DNA from: an uncultured bacterium
GTDB lineage: Bacteria > Cyanobacteriota > Vampirovibrionia > Gastranaerophilales > Gastranaerophilaceae
NCBI GenBank assembly: GCA_902777605.1
Contig: CACYUI010000010.1
Coordinates: forward strand, 1-64,000
Direction of reading: 5' to 3'
Length of the DNA stretch: 64,000 bases
This document shows positions 43,435 through 52,256 of this stretch, in pieces. Under the pieces are notes generated by a model. It ran no database searches and was not told the DNA's origin. It worked only from the letters and a program-made list of their open reading frames with translations. The position numbers were made by a program, and so were the translations under genes. The first letter of the stretch is position 1. Every line of letters begins with the position of its first letter.

Positions 43435-44245
43435 GTTGTATTATCATAAAAGACTTTAAGGCTCTGCCTGTATCACCAGAAGACTGAGTGGAAGTTACAT
43501 GAATTTTCTTGTAATCAAAAGAAGTTGAGCTTCCTCCGTCAAATGCCATCGCGCTATCTAAACCATAGCTTTTACATAAATCTCTAGCTTCATATATGTC
43601 CATAGGATGAGCATTTGTTACGATAAATATATGCGCTTCTTGCTTACCATTATCTAAATTTTTAATCCCTATAAGAGTCCGTGCAGTTTTGTGCAAAACA
43701 GAAGCTGATTCTCTGACTATATTACCATCTTCGTCTTTTACAATAAAGAACTCTTCTTCCAATCTCAATTGCGGTAAAAGTTGAGGTCCACCCTGAGCAG
43801 AATTAACAACTGAACACATGAAATCTACATTAGAATTGTGTTGCGCAATTTCATATTTTAATTTACCATCACAGTCTAAAATCCTGAATTCAGTACGATT
43901 TAAAATCTTTTGTAAATTTTGCCTTAATACAGGATTAGACATCAAATTTTCATTAAAAATAGGATCTTCTGACATTTGTGAATCATTAATTATATAGGAA
44001 ATAGTCTTTTGGTTTTGGGGATCGAAAAAACCTGTATTAATAGTTAATAAAGAGTTTCCTTTATTATGGGCTTCTTTATTTGTTATTAAAGATGGTGACG
44101 AAACAAACTTAATTTGTTTTTTCATTTTATCACCACTTAAAGTAATATGGTAAATTCCGTCTGAGTAGTCAACATCAATGGGAGAAGCTATTATGACCAT
44201 TGCAGTTGTAAATAAAATAAAAAATAAAACGAATATTCTTTTCAT
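43427..44245 (-). CDS. secreted phosphodiester glycosidase-like protein (NAGPA/DUF2233 domain)
   Basis: The 272-residue product has a signal peptide (about 1-21) and a DUF2233/NAGPA domain: LTINTGFFDPQ near the start, ARTLIGI in the middle, and LDSAMAFDGGSSTSF as the active-site-like motif. The family includes the phosphodiester glycosidase that removes GlcNAc-phosphate caps and bacterial wall-associated relatives. It is the third gene of the lptB-lptF/G operon (one-base gap), so a role in the envelope or lipopolysaccharide is plausible. Confidence 0.82.
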   Translation of the reverse strand: MKRIFVLFFILFTTAMVIIASPIDVDYSDGIYHITLSGDKMKKQIKFVSSPSLITNKEAHNKGNSLLTINTGFFDPQNQKTISYIINDSQMSEDPIFNENLMSNPVLRQNLQKILNRTEFRILDCDGKLKYEIAQHNSNVDFMCSVVNSAQGGPQLLPQLRLEEEFFIVKDEDGNIVRESASVLHKTARTLIGIKNLDNGKQEAHIFIVTNAHPMDIYEARDLCKSYGLDSAMAFDGGSSTSFDYKKIHVTSTQSSGDTGRALKSFMIIQPK

Positions 44246-44246
44246 A

Positions 44247-45371
44247 TTATAGATCCTTAGATTTGTAAAACATAATAATAGCAGCTAAAAATGCTAAAGG
44301 TGGAAATGAAGCTGTAAGTATTGGCAGCATAACACCTTTTTCGGCTAATAAATCAAAAAACGGCAGCGTTATATAATATACAAATATACAACCAATAGCT
44401 ATTGTAAAACCTATCAACCTTTGTTCTCTGGGCTTACTAAAACCTAACAGACAACCCATAACTGCTAGCAATACACAAACAAATGGGTGAAAAAATCTTT
44501 GATAATATTTATTTAATAAAAGTCTATAGTCTTCATCCAAATTTTTGTGATTTAAAAGTTTGACATATGCATGTAAATCCTTATTTGTTATATCTCTATC
44601 ACGCTTTGTTGAATTAATCATAATGGTGTATGCGTCATTTGCATCATTTCCTTCAAGAATATCAATTCTGTCATATGTTCCTATTTGATGAAAAATGCCG
44701 TCATCATTAACATCATAGGAAATAACATCATTTAAAACCCAACTTGGATCACCATTTTTATTTTGCCCCTTATATCCTTTCTTGGCAACAAGAATATTTG
44801 ATAAACCGTGCAAATCGTCATAAACATGCTGCGCAAAATTCATAACAATAATATCATTCATTTCTTTATCCAAAAATTTTGAAACAATAACAGCTTGCTT
44901 AGGATGATTATTTTCATCTTTAGTAGTATAAATATATTGAGTTAATACATTCTGCCCTTTTATTTCATGCAATTTCTGACAAGAATAAGGAATCCACTTA
45001 TCATAAGTCAAAAAGCATAAATAAGTAACTATTAAACTTAATACAAGCAACGGCCTTAATATACGCGAAAAAGACATACCGACTGCCCTAAATATAGTCA
45101 ATTCTGAGTCTTTACTCAATTTGTCAAATGTAAAGAGTGAACCGAGAAGAAGTCCTACCGGGAAAGCCTTTCCAAAAATTTTCGGAAGTTCATAAATAAG
45201 CACTAAAACACCTGTTTTTAATGTATATTCACCAGCTAAAATCTTTTGTATTGTATTCAATAACATTTCCGGTGCAATCCATACTATAGTAAATAAAAGT
45301 ATGGCAACAATTGTAGTCAACAGCACCTGTTTAAAAATATATCTATCATATACAGTAAAGAACTTATTCAT
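44247..45371 (-). CDS. LptF/LptG-family lipopolysaccharide export permease
   Basis: The 374-residue product has the YjgP/YjgQ layout: three N-terminal helices (about 14-35, 55-75, 100-120), a periplasmic beta domain (about 130-270) and three C-terminal helices. The N-terminal YDRYIFKQVL and MLLNTIQKI, and FHPFVCVLLAVMGCLLGF, are typical. LptF and LptG form the permease that extracts lipopolysaccharide from the inner membrane with LptB. Only one permease gene is present, as in Cyanobacteria, so it may work as a homodimer. It is one base from lptB. Confidence 0.92.
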   Translation of the reverse strand: MNKFFTVYDRYIFKQVLLTTIVAILLFTIVWIAPEMLLNTIQKILAGEYTLKTGVLVLIYELPKIFGKAFPVGLLLGSLFTFDKLSKDSELTIFRAVGMSFSRILRPLLVLSLIVTYLCFLTYDKWIPYSCQKLHEIKGQNVLTQYIYTTKDENNHPKQAVIVSKFLDKEMNDIIVMNFAQHVYDDLHGLSNILVAKKGYKGQNKNGDPSWVLNDVISYDVNDDGIFHQIGTYDRIDILEGNDANDAYTIMINSTKRDRDITNKDLHAYVKLLNHKNLDEDYRLLLNKYYQRFFHPFVCVLLAVMGCLLGFSKPREQRLIGFTIAIGCIFVYYITLPFFDLLAEKGVMLPILTASFPPLAFLAAIIMFYKSKDL

Positions 45372-45372
45372 A

Positions 45373-46098
45373 CTAAAGTTTAAAGTCCTTTCCTAAATAA
45401 AATTCTTTTGCTACCGGATCGTTGGCAACATCTTCACTCTTACCTTCAATTTTAATTTTCCCGTCAAAAATTACATACGCTCTATCTGTAATTGATAAAG
45501 TTGCTTTTGGGTTATGGTCGGTAATCAAGACACCTATACCTTTTTCCTCCGATATCTTTCTGATATTATCTTTAATATCCCCAATTGCAATAGGGTCAAT
45601 ACCTGCAAATGGTTCATCCAAAAGAATAAAATCCGGACTGGCAGCAAGAGCTCTGGCAATTTCAACACGGCGACGCTCACCGCCAGACAAGGCAATCGCA
45701 GGATATTTTCTGAGTCTTTCTACTCCGAATTCATTTAATAATTCTTCAAGCTTCTCCTTTTTTTCATCAACAGAGAGCTTTTCATTCATTTCAAGCACAA
45801 GCTGCAAATTTTCTTCAACAGTTAACTTTCTAAAAATGGAATTTTCTTGAGGGAGATATCCAATACCGGCTTTTGCCCTCAAGTTCATAGGCCAAGATGT
45901 AATATCCTGCCCTTCTATATAAACTTTGCCGGAATTAGGCTTTATTAAACCTACAATCATATAAAATGTTGTAGTTTTACCGGCACCATTGGGTCCTAAA
46001 AGACAAACAACTTCGCCTTTGTCCATGTAAAAGCTAATGTCGTTTACAACACTTCTATCACCGTATATCTTAATTAAATTTTTCGCCTCAATTCTCAT
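45373..46098 (-). CDS. lptB: lipopolysaccharide export ABC ATPase LptB
   Basis: The 241-residue ATPase has Walker A GPNGAGKT (35-42), the LptB-typical LPQENSIFRKLTVEEN Q-loop, signature LSGGERRRVEIARAL and Walker B FILLDEPFAGIDP. It drives lipopolysaccharide transport with the permease encoded one base downstream. The ATG at 46098 (MRIEAKNL) has GGGGATG upstream. The operon continues with a secreted NAGPA-domain protein. Confidence 0.95.
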   Translation of the reverse strand: MRIEAKNLIKIYGDRSVVNDISFYMDKGEVVCLLGPNGAGKTTTFYMIVGLIKPNSGKVYIEGQDITSWPMNLRAKAGIGYLPQENSIFRKLTVEENLQLVLEMNEKLSVDEKKEKLEELLNEFGVERLRKYPAIALSGGERRRVEIARALAASPDFILLDEPFAGIDPIAIGDIKDNIRKISEEKGIGVLITDHNPKATLSITDRAYVIFDGKIKIEGKSEDVANDPVAKEFYLGKDFKL

Positions 46099-46179
46099 AA
46101 AAACATCCCCATAAACTGTATTATATATATTACTACAAAATAGAAACACATGAAATTAAGTAACAATATTTTATCAATT

Positions 46180-46251
46180 GTAAACTTTTGTTACAAAAGG
46201 CTCATTAAAAGAGCAATTTGTAGAAGAACAAATACTTTATTAATATGTAAG
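46180..46251 (+). promoter_or_regulatory. shared two-box promoter, copy c
   Basis: GTAAACTTTTGTTACAAAAG holds a GTTAC at 46190; TACTTTATTAATATGTAAG begins 43 bp later at 46233. A small hairpin GGCTC...GAGC lies between. Copy e has a similar GCTC...AAAGAG(G)CAATTT stretch at the matching place. The MGMSP-repeat gene starts 39 bp after the proximal box. Confidence 0.65.
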
Positions 46252-46289
46252 GTAAAAAAAGGTTAGTTTTGATTAACGTAGGAGGGCTT

Positions 46290-47231
46290 ATGGCACCAGG
46301 TTACGGCATATCGGGAATAGGAGCATTCGGTCTTGAACCAAGCGGAGCATATGGAGATTATTCATCAATGATGGGAATGTCACCGTACGGTACTGGTATG
46401 ATAGGCATGTCACCTTTGATGGGAATGTCACCAATGATGGGCATGGGAATGATGGGTATGAGTCCTGCATTTATGGGTCAAATGGCAGAATTCCAAAAAC
46501 AAATGGCAGAACTTCAACATCAACAAGAAAAATCGCAATTAAATCATGCTACTGATATGCATTCATTAATCCAACAAGCAGAAGTAAATCAACTATCTGC
46601 TCACGACAGAGCAATTTTTGAAAAAGCAATGGTAGACGGAGACATAAAGGAAGGGGTTAGGACACTTGCTAATGTTATTAGAACAGGTGATCAAGATGCT
46701 ATCTGTGAACAATATGATAAATTAAAAATGAGCATATATACAAAATATAGTGATTATTTTCAAGGTGCTAACGGTAATAAGAATGCATTTGCAAATGTAA
46801 ACAATTTAATCAGAACATTATATGCACAAATTGTAACTGCTCAATCAGGTCAAGTCGCAGATTTGGAAAACGATATAAAAGCGTATGGCGAAACAGCATT
46901 TATGCACGGCTTTAATACCGGTTTCTTGGGCAAAAAGGGACACAATGAAAAATATTCTGAAGAAACAGTTAATTACCTGTTTGGAACAAGAATAAATGAT
47001 AAAGGAAGTAAAGACCGAACTGTTAAAATAGGCAATTACATCGGAAAAGGTGTAGAAGGTTTAGGAGCCGGATTAGCAGGTGGAGCCGCAGCAATCGCCA
47101 CGGTACTTGGAACCAAGTTATTAACAGGTATGAACATAGGTGCGTCAATGAAGGGATTAAAAAACTGGGGAAGAATCGGCTTAGCACTAGGCCTAGGTGC
47201 TGATATATTATGGCAAATGTCAAGAGATTAA
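46290..47231 (+). CDS. MGMSP-repeat protein, lineage-specific, unknown
   Basis: The 313-residue product has a glycine/methionine-rich N-terminus (about 1-62) with repeated MGMSP units (MMGMSPYG, IGMSPLMGMSPMMGMG, MGMSPAFMG), then a Gln-rich coiled coil (about 62-110), a helical middle, and a C-terminal glycine-zipper segment (about 255-310: GLGAGLAGGAAAIATVLG). The ATG at 46290 is set by GGAGG. It is controlled by the same promoter type as the coiled-coil genes. The C-terminus could insert in a membrane; the Met-rich N-terminus could be sticky or metal binding. Both are guesses. Confidence 0.7.
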   Translation: MAPGYGISGIGAFGLEPSGAYGDYSSMMGMSPYGTGMIGMSPLMGMSPMMGMGMMGMSPAFMGQMAEFQKQMAELQHQQEKSQLNHATDMHSLIQQAEVNQLSAHDRAIFEKAMVDGDIKEGVRTLANVIRTGDQDAICEQYDKLKMSIYTKYSDYFQGANGNKNAFANVNNLIRTLYAQIVTAQSGQVADLENDIKAYGETAFMHGFNTGFLGKKGHNEKYSEETVNYLFGTRINDKGSKDRTVKIGNYIGKGVEGLGAGLAGGAAAIATVLGTKLLTGMNIGASMKGLKNWGRIGLALGLGADILWQMSRD

Positions 47232-47249
47232 CCTAATTTACCTATATAT

Positions 47250-47280
47250 AAAAAACCGACTTTAAAGAGTCGGTTTTTTA
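47250..47280 (+). terminator. terminator of the MGMSP-repeat gene
   Basis: Stem AAAAACCGACT/AGTCGGTTTTTT with a short loop, 20 bases after the stop. Confidence 0.9.
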
Positions 47281-47288
47281 GTTTAGAC

Positions 47289-47316
47289 TTGACAATCAGT
47301 CTTGATATCATATTAT
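47289..47316 (+). promoter_or_regulatory. tRNA-Gln promoter
   Basis: TTGACA (47289-47294) and TATTAT (47311-47316) are 16 bp apart and lie 12 bases before the tRNA. Confidence 0.75.
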
Positions 47317-47327
47317 AGAACATGCAA

Positions 47328-47400
47328 TGGGACGTCGCCAAGTGGTAAGGCAGCTGGTTTTGGTCCAGCCATCTCGGAGGTTCGAATCCTTCCGTCCCAG
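47328..47400 (+). tRNA. tRNA-Gln (TTG)
   Basis: The acceptor stem is TGGGACG/CGTCCCA with G73. The anticodon arm GCTGG-TTTTGGT-CCAGC gives anticodon TTG. The T arm is GGAGG TTCGAAT CCTTC. CCA is not encoded. Its 3' end is repeated 238 bp downstream. Confidence 0.95.
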
Positions 47401-47476
47401 AATTTTAAGACCCGCAAGGGTCTTTTTTATTTGGGAGGATGAGAACCTCCACTAAGCGAAGCTGAGTCAGGTTCGA
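47385..47476. repeat. direct repeat copy 1 (tRNA 3' end, terminator and flank)
   Basis: This 92-bp copy begins with the last 16 bases of tRNA-Gln (AATCCTTCCGTCCCAG), includes a terminator (AAGACCC/GGGTCTT at 47407-47428) and a flank ending GTCAGGTTCGA. The second copy at 47623 differs by one T and one substitution. Confidence 0.85.
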
Positions 47477-47509
47477 ACGCGAGTGAGCTGAGGCTGGAGA
47501 GCTTTTGCC

Positions 47510-47619
47510 GAGTGATAAAACACGAAGGCAAAACTCGAAATTGCCGTTAAATGCGAACGAGCAAGAGTGATAAAACACGAAGGCAAAACTCGAAATTGCC
47601 GTTAAATGCGAACGAGCAA
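47510..47619. repeat. 55-bp tandem repeat, two copies
   Basis: Two identical 55-bp units, each starting GAGTGATAAAACACG and ending CGAACGAGCAA, abut at 47564/47565. They lie between the two copies of the tRNA-end repeat. Frames through them are not genes. Confidence 0.9.
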
Positions 47620-47622
47620 GAC

Positions 47623-47713
47623 AATCCTTCCGTCCCAGAATTTTAAGACCCGCAAGGGTCTTTTTATTTGGGAGGATGAGAACCTCCACTAAGCGAAGCT
47701 GAGTCAGATTCGA
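47623..47713. repeat. direct repeat copy 2 of the tRNA-Gln 3' end
   Basis: The copy holds the tRNA 3' end, terminator and flank as in copy 1 but no tRNA body. It looks like an attachment-site duplication or a slipped duplication. Confidence 0.85.
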
Positions 47714-47999
47714 GTACCTTTTTTCAGGACTTTTGGTTGGAAGGGGTAAATATATTTAATCGGATAAAGTGCCAAGTTTAGTAAATCTTAGCGATTTATT
47801 AAGGTCGGAAATAGGTTGAGTATAATTGTCCGAAATGTCCGATTTCAGTAATAAGAATGTCCGCTAAATGACTTTTGAGAAGGTAAATTTCTGTCTCAAA
47901 TACCTATAAAATCTAAATCAAGACAAAGGACAGAAATAGGTAATTTGAAATATTTGGTGCGTATAAACACACCTACATGTTATATTTTTATATTTATGG
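47714..47999. other. gap without gene; short dispersed repeats
   Basis: No supported gene is seen. TGTCCGAAATG, TGTCCGATTTC and TGTCCGCTAAA occur in quick succession at 47828-47870, and ATTTCTGTC (47887) pairs with GACAGAAAT (47929). This may be decayed mobile DNA or an operator region. Confidence 0.4.
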
Positions 48000-48992
48000 T
48001 TATTGGTAAATGTCAGGTCGTATTGTGCGTGCTTGCTCATCAATTTCTTGTTTAGTACCAAAATACATTTTGTATTCTTTTGTATTACCATTTTCATCTT
48101 TATTATCATTGTATCTGAAAAATTCTTTATAATAATTAATACCTTCTTCTACTGAAAATGTTTTGCTTAACCAAGCATCTACAATAACTGCATTTTTACC
48201 CCATGTAGAAGGATTTGTAGTATCAGCATTTTCATCTAAACCTATTACACAAAATGCGTGTTCCGGGCGTGGCATAAATGGATATTTACCTTCTTCATCT
48301 TCTCGGATTTCAATATTATCAATTTCCGCTAATGATATAACTTCACTTCTAACACCTTGTTGTGTAAAACTGTTTTTTAGCATTTCTGCTCTTTCTTCAC
48401 ATCTAATATTAATACCATTACCATTATCTAATTTTGTCGATTTTTGTTGTAGTTCTTCAATGCTTATTTTACCTGCTTGATAATCTTCTATGTATTGTGC
48501 TAGACCTGTGAATTGAGGATTTGATTTAAGTTTTTCTATTTTTTCTTTATCGTTACCATATCTTATTAAATATTCGGCTAAATCAGTATAATATGTAGAA
48601 GATTCTGCTTTTGGGTTTTCTTCGTTAAATTTTTGAATTGCAGATTCACCAAGATTAATATTATCGTGATATTCGTCAGCTTCTTCGGCTTGAATTTGTT
48701 TATCACTAAAAGACTTTAAAGCATTATTAACCATATCTACAATTCTAGTCCAACATTCTTTAGTAAATTTAATAACTGTTCCCACTTGAACAGTTAAATT
48801 ATTTTGTTGGTTTTGTTTTTGGTTTTTATTTGCTACTTCATAATTAGAAGAATTATTTGCCTCATTCAAAACTTGATCCCAAATGCTACCCATTTGTTTA
48901 CATTCTGCCTCAGAAAGACCAAGTTCATTTCTGATACTTGTTGCAAGATTTGTATTTACAATAAAATGTCCGTCTATTCTGCCGTCAGGCAT
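48000..48992 (-). CDS. papain-like-fold candidate effector
   Basis: The 330-residue product (start ATG at 48992 behind GAGGT) has an N-terminal helical part (1-45), a Gln/Asn-rich stretch (about 46-66), helices to about 175, then a C-terminal domain with a Cys-His-Asp order: C198 in NIRCEERAEML, H245 in PEHAFCVIGL and D272 in AVIVDAWL. This matches the pattern of papain-like toxins and effectors such as YopT-type proteases or protein glutaminases (Cys ahead of a helix, HAF, then VDxW). There is no signal peptide. It lies alone next to a disturbed tRNA-Gln locus. The enzyme class and target are inference. Confidence 0.6.
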   Translation of the reverse strand: MPDGRIDGHFIVNTNLATSIRNELGLSEAECKQMGSIWDQVLNEANNSSNYEVANKNQKQNQQNNLTVQVGTVIKFTKECWTRIVDMVNNALKSFSDKQIQAEEADEYHDNINLGESAIQKFNEENPKAESSTYYTDLAEYLIRYGNDKEKIEKLKSNPQFTGLAQYIEDYQAGKISIEELQQKSTKLDNGNGINIRCEERAEMLKNSFTQQGVRSEVISLAEIDNIEIREDEEGKYPFMPRPEHAFCVIGLDENADTTNPSTWGKNAVIVDAWLSKTFSVEEGINYYKEFFRYNDNKDENGNTKEYKMYFGTKQEIDEQARTIRPDIYQ

Positions 48993-49104
48993 AGTCATAC
49001 CTCAATTCTTTAACATATATATCGGTATTTCTTCAAAAAACTTTAATGATTTAGGATAAATTGTTACATTTGGAGAATAATTATTACAATCTGAGATTGA
49101 GCCT

Positions 49105-49136
49105 GTAGGTTGGGGTTTCTACCCCAACAATAACTT
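49105..49136. repeat. REP-type hairpin 1 (GTAG foot)
   Basis: The tetranucleotide GTAG directly precedes the hairpin GTTGGGGT-TTCT-ACCCCAAC (49109-49128), which is followed by AATAACTT. A GTAG at the foot of a hairpin is the mark of REP elements mobilised by RAYT transposases. Confidence 0.7.
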
Positions 49137-49173
49137 TTATTGTAAAATCAACATATGAATTACAAAAGAGTAA

Positions 49174-49202
49174 GTAGGTTGGGTGAAACCCAACAATAAC
49201 TT
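49174..49202. repeat. REP-type hairpin 2 (GTAG foot)
   Basis: GTAG, then GTTGGGT-GAA-ACCCAAC (49178-49194), then AATAACTT, in the same orientation as hairpin 1 and about 69 bp from it. Confidence 0.7.
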
Positions 49203-49210
49203 AATTATTA

Positions 49211-49648
49211 TCATTCGTAATCTAATTTATTTATATCGTACTTATTTTCAAAATTGCACCAATCCTTTTCATAATATCCATCTTCAACAAATTTATTAAA
49301 TGATGAATATTGCCAATCTTTTGGTGCAATATTATAATGCTTCATCGGATTGTAATGTATATAATCAATATGTTTGTTCAAATCCTCTTCGTTAATTATT
49401 GTATGTTCAAAATATCTTCTCTGCCAAATACTTTTTTCACCCTTACTTTTTCTACTATCTGATTCATAATAATCAGGTATTTGTGAAATATCAAAATCAA
49501 TCAAAAATTTCGTTTTATATTTTTTATAATATCCGGATATTCTTTTATACTGCCTGTCTTTAATAACATATGAATATGATTTTTAATACACAAATTGCCA
49601 CTATATCAAATTTATATTTTTGTTTTGTCTGTTTTATTGCATATCTTA
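49211..49648 (-). pseudogene. decayed REP-associated tyrosine transposase (RAYT)
   Basis: The C-terminal part is intact as a frame (49211-49504) and reads SIWQRRYFEHTI, then LNKHIDYIHYNPMKHYN, then WQYSSFNKFVEDGYYEKDW, the typical end of RAYT/Y1 transposases. Upstream pieces lie in other frames: KNHIHMLLKTGSIKEYPDI (with the HIH metal ligands) and an even earlier AIKQTKQKYKFDIVA. At least two frameshifts separate them, one in the run of five T at about 49505. The transposase is dead. Two REP hairpins lie just downstream, and the insertion touches a truncated acyltransferase. Confidence 0.78.
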
Positions 49649-49649
49649 A

Positions 49650-50582
49650 ATTTCAGGTTTTTTATTTCAGCATCTTTCAGCGAATTTTGAATATACAAAA
49701 TATCTTTCAAAAAAGTGGACAAATGTTGTAATGCCATATTTACTTACTTCTGTTGTCGGGATCTTATACTGTCTTATTTTGCCAAATACCTACGGGAATT
49801 CTTTTGACGGTCTTTCGCCTTTAATCCAAATCCCAATGTTTTTAACAACAGGCAGAATTCACAATACACCGACTTGGTTTATTTTGATGATTATTTTGTT
49901 TTTTATCTCTGCTAAATTGCTGATTGATTTGGATAGGAGCAATAAGCTATACAAATTTTTACCGTTTATGTTTGTTGTGACAATTTTATTCAGAAGAATT
50001 GATGTAGATTATAATACGATTGCAAGTTTATCTTACCTGGATAAATATATTTCTTGTATTTTTTATATTTTAAACGGTTTTATACACTTTTTTGCTATAT
50101 ATGTCTTTGGAATGTTTTGTTCAAAACATAAAGATATTATAGACAAATTCTATTCAAAAAGATTTTTAATATGGGTTTTAATGATTATTTCAGCAGCTGC
50201 GGATGTATATTTAAGCTCAAAAAATCTTTATTCAAATTTTACAATTGCAAAAACCTTTTTGACAATGCTTGCTCTGGGGTATCTAAAGCACTACGACGGA
50301 TTAATAATGTCAAAGCCTTTGATAAACAATTGGCTTGATACAATTGCAAAATACAGTTTTGGCTTGTTTTTTGTTCATTGGTATGTGTTTTTTATTTATA
50401 ATCAAATTTTCGGATTGCAAAATGTTGTTATTGTGAATGATAGCCTTGTTTTAGCTATGCTTACTGTTTTTATAAGATTTATTGCGGTAAGTGTTTTTTC
50501 AATGTTAATACTTTTTGTAATCAAAAAACTTATACTTAAGATTAACAAAGACTCTAACACTAGAATGTTTTTAGGAATTTAG
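49650..50582 (+). pseudogene. 5'-truncated acyltransferase-3 membrane protein
   Basis: The frame opens right after a TAA at 49647 with ISGFLFQH, the middle of an acyltransferase-3 domain, continues through KWTNVVMPYLLTS and has about eight membrane helices to the end. The first 70-90 residues of the family, with the catalytic histidine, are missing. The break lies within a base or two of the RAYT remnant, so the transposase event probably cut the gene. Translation from the ATG at 49731 could give a 283-residue protein, but it would lack the active site. Confidence 0.7.
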
Positions 50583-50584
50583 CA

Positions 50585-52072
50585 CTAATTATTTAAAGCA
50601 GGCACTATTGCATAATGCATTTCATAATCTCGCTCTTTACCTACTATGCTTTTTACCGTCAGCTTAAATGGTTTTATTTTCGGCTTTTGTTTTAAATAAG
50701 GAGCAGATGCTTTTATATACCCATCCATAAAATCATAATCTCTTCCGATAACAATTGAACCGGTTTTCTTCAAATCATTCATATCTATCCAAGGGTTTTT
50801 ATGATTATATGTGTTTAAGATTACTACATAATCATTGTTATAAAGACTTATAGGAATAGAGAGTTCTATAAAACCTCCAATATATTTCATTGATTTTCCA
50901 CCGGTCTCTTTTGAATAAATATCCGTTAATGTTTTAGTGACTTGTTGAATAGGCAACCTATTTGCGAAATTTCTTTCTGTTGTAAACACTATTCCCAAGA
51001 CTACTGCTGTTATCAGCGCAGCAGCCAATACCCAAGACAACATATACTTAATAGCTCTTTCTGAAAGATCAAACTGAAAGTAGTAGAATAACAGAATCGG
51101 CGCCATAAATAATAAAGTATATCCCCATTGAGGAATCATATATGCACCGTTAATAAACCCCGGAAGAGTTTGCAGAAAAACAGGCAGTATGCCAACACAA
51201 ATTAAATATATTGAATCATCAGAATTTATGTTATTAAATTTTATAGGCTTATTTACAAATAATTTAGCAGTAAAATATACAAATATCATTCCTATTATCG
51301 CTGCAAACTGGTTTATTAGAAAAAGAAAAGGTGCTTGAAGATACTTTATCCAACTGTTGTAAAAAGTTAAATATCTGTCCTCCGAAAGAGAAAAATAATC
51401 TAATGAAAAAAATTCATGGTTAAAAAGCCATATTATATGAGGTAATACACATACAAAAGAGATAATTGCTGCTATGTACAACCCCTTCCTTCTAAACTGT
51501 TCTCGACCTGTTTTCGTGATGAACAGATAAAGTAACATCGGAACGAATAGCATTAGTGTTTGATATTTGCTAAGAAATGATACCCCAAAACCTAACCCTA
51601 ATATCAACCAATCCTTTATCCTATTATTTTTCATACAAATATAAAAATAATAAGAAAGGAACGGTAGGAGTGACAGCAACATAAAATTGGGATTAAATCC
51701 GTCATAGATTCCCATATATGTGTAAACAAAGCAAGTTTCTAATAGCATGACAGAAATTAATGACTTTGTTTCATCAAGAAATATTCTCCCTAATTTATAT
51801 ATATAAACATAACCAAATGCAATACATATCTGCCCTAAAAGATAAATTGAATAATCAGATTTTCCAAATAAATTATAAACATAATAAGCAATCCATCCTG
51901 CCATAGGAGGATGCTTATTTGTCCCAAAATCATGTAATCCGCCCCAGTATATGCATTCCATCGCATCTATTGGCAGAATTTCTCTTAATAGGGGCAAACA
52001 TGACCATATTAAAATGTGTAATAACAAAAATATTATAAAGACTTTATTGAGTCTAAACTTTAACTTTTCCAT
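50585..52072 (-). CDS. GT39-type membrane glycosyltransferase (ArnT/PMT-like)
   Basis: The 495-residue product has about 11 to 12 membrane helices and a first periplasmic loop with acidic residues (LPIDAMECIYWGGLHDFG, then NKHPPMAGWIAYY) as in undecaprenyl-phosphate-sugar transferases of the ArnT/GT39 group. These move a sugar from a lipid carrier to lipid A, glycan or protein on the periplasmic face. The acceptor is unknown. A second member of this broad family is at 62251. It converges with the truncated acyltransferase, three bases apart. Confidence 0.82.
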   Translation of the reverse strand: MEKLKFRLNKVFIIFLLLHILIWSCLPLLREILPIDAMECIYWGGLHDFGTNKHPPMAGWIAYYVYNLFGKSDYSIYLLGQICIAFGYVYIYKLGRIFLDETKSLISVMLLETCFVYTYMGIYDGFNPNFMLLSLLPFLSYYFYICMKNNRIKDWLILGLGFGVSFLSKYQTLMLFVPMLLYLFITKTGREQFRRKGLYIAAIISFVCVLPHIIWLFNHEFFSLDYFSLSEDRYLTFYNSWIKYLQAPFLFLINQFAAIIGMIFVYFTAKLFVNKPIKFNNINSDDSIYLICVGILPVFLQTLPGFINGAYMIPQWGYTLLFMAPILLFYYFQFDLSERAIKYMLSWVLAAALITAVVLGIVFTTERNFANRLPIQQVTKTLTDIYSKETGGKSMKYIGGFIELSIPISLYNNDYVVILNTYNHKNPWIDMNDLKKTGSIVIGRDYDFMDGYIKASAPYLKQKPKIKPFKLTVKSIVGKERDYEMHYAIVPALNN

Positions 52073-52256
52073 TTTTATATCAACTTTTAACTTATTTCAA
52101 ACTAACTCAAAGTGATACATTTATGTATGGCATTAAATGTCAGCACATTATTTTTATAATCTTTACACAGATATTAAGATTATATAAGGAAATCCTGTTT
52201 TCTTAAAAATATGGTCTATAATAATAATGCAGATGAGAAATAAAAAGGAGATAGAT

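Noticed and set aside
47405-47689. A 94-codon minus-strand frame over the tRNA-end duplication
   Set aside because: It is made of the repeats themselves (the same peptide appears at both ends) and overlaps the terminators.
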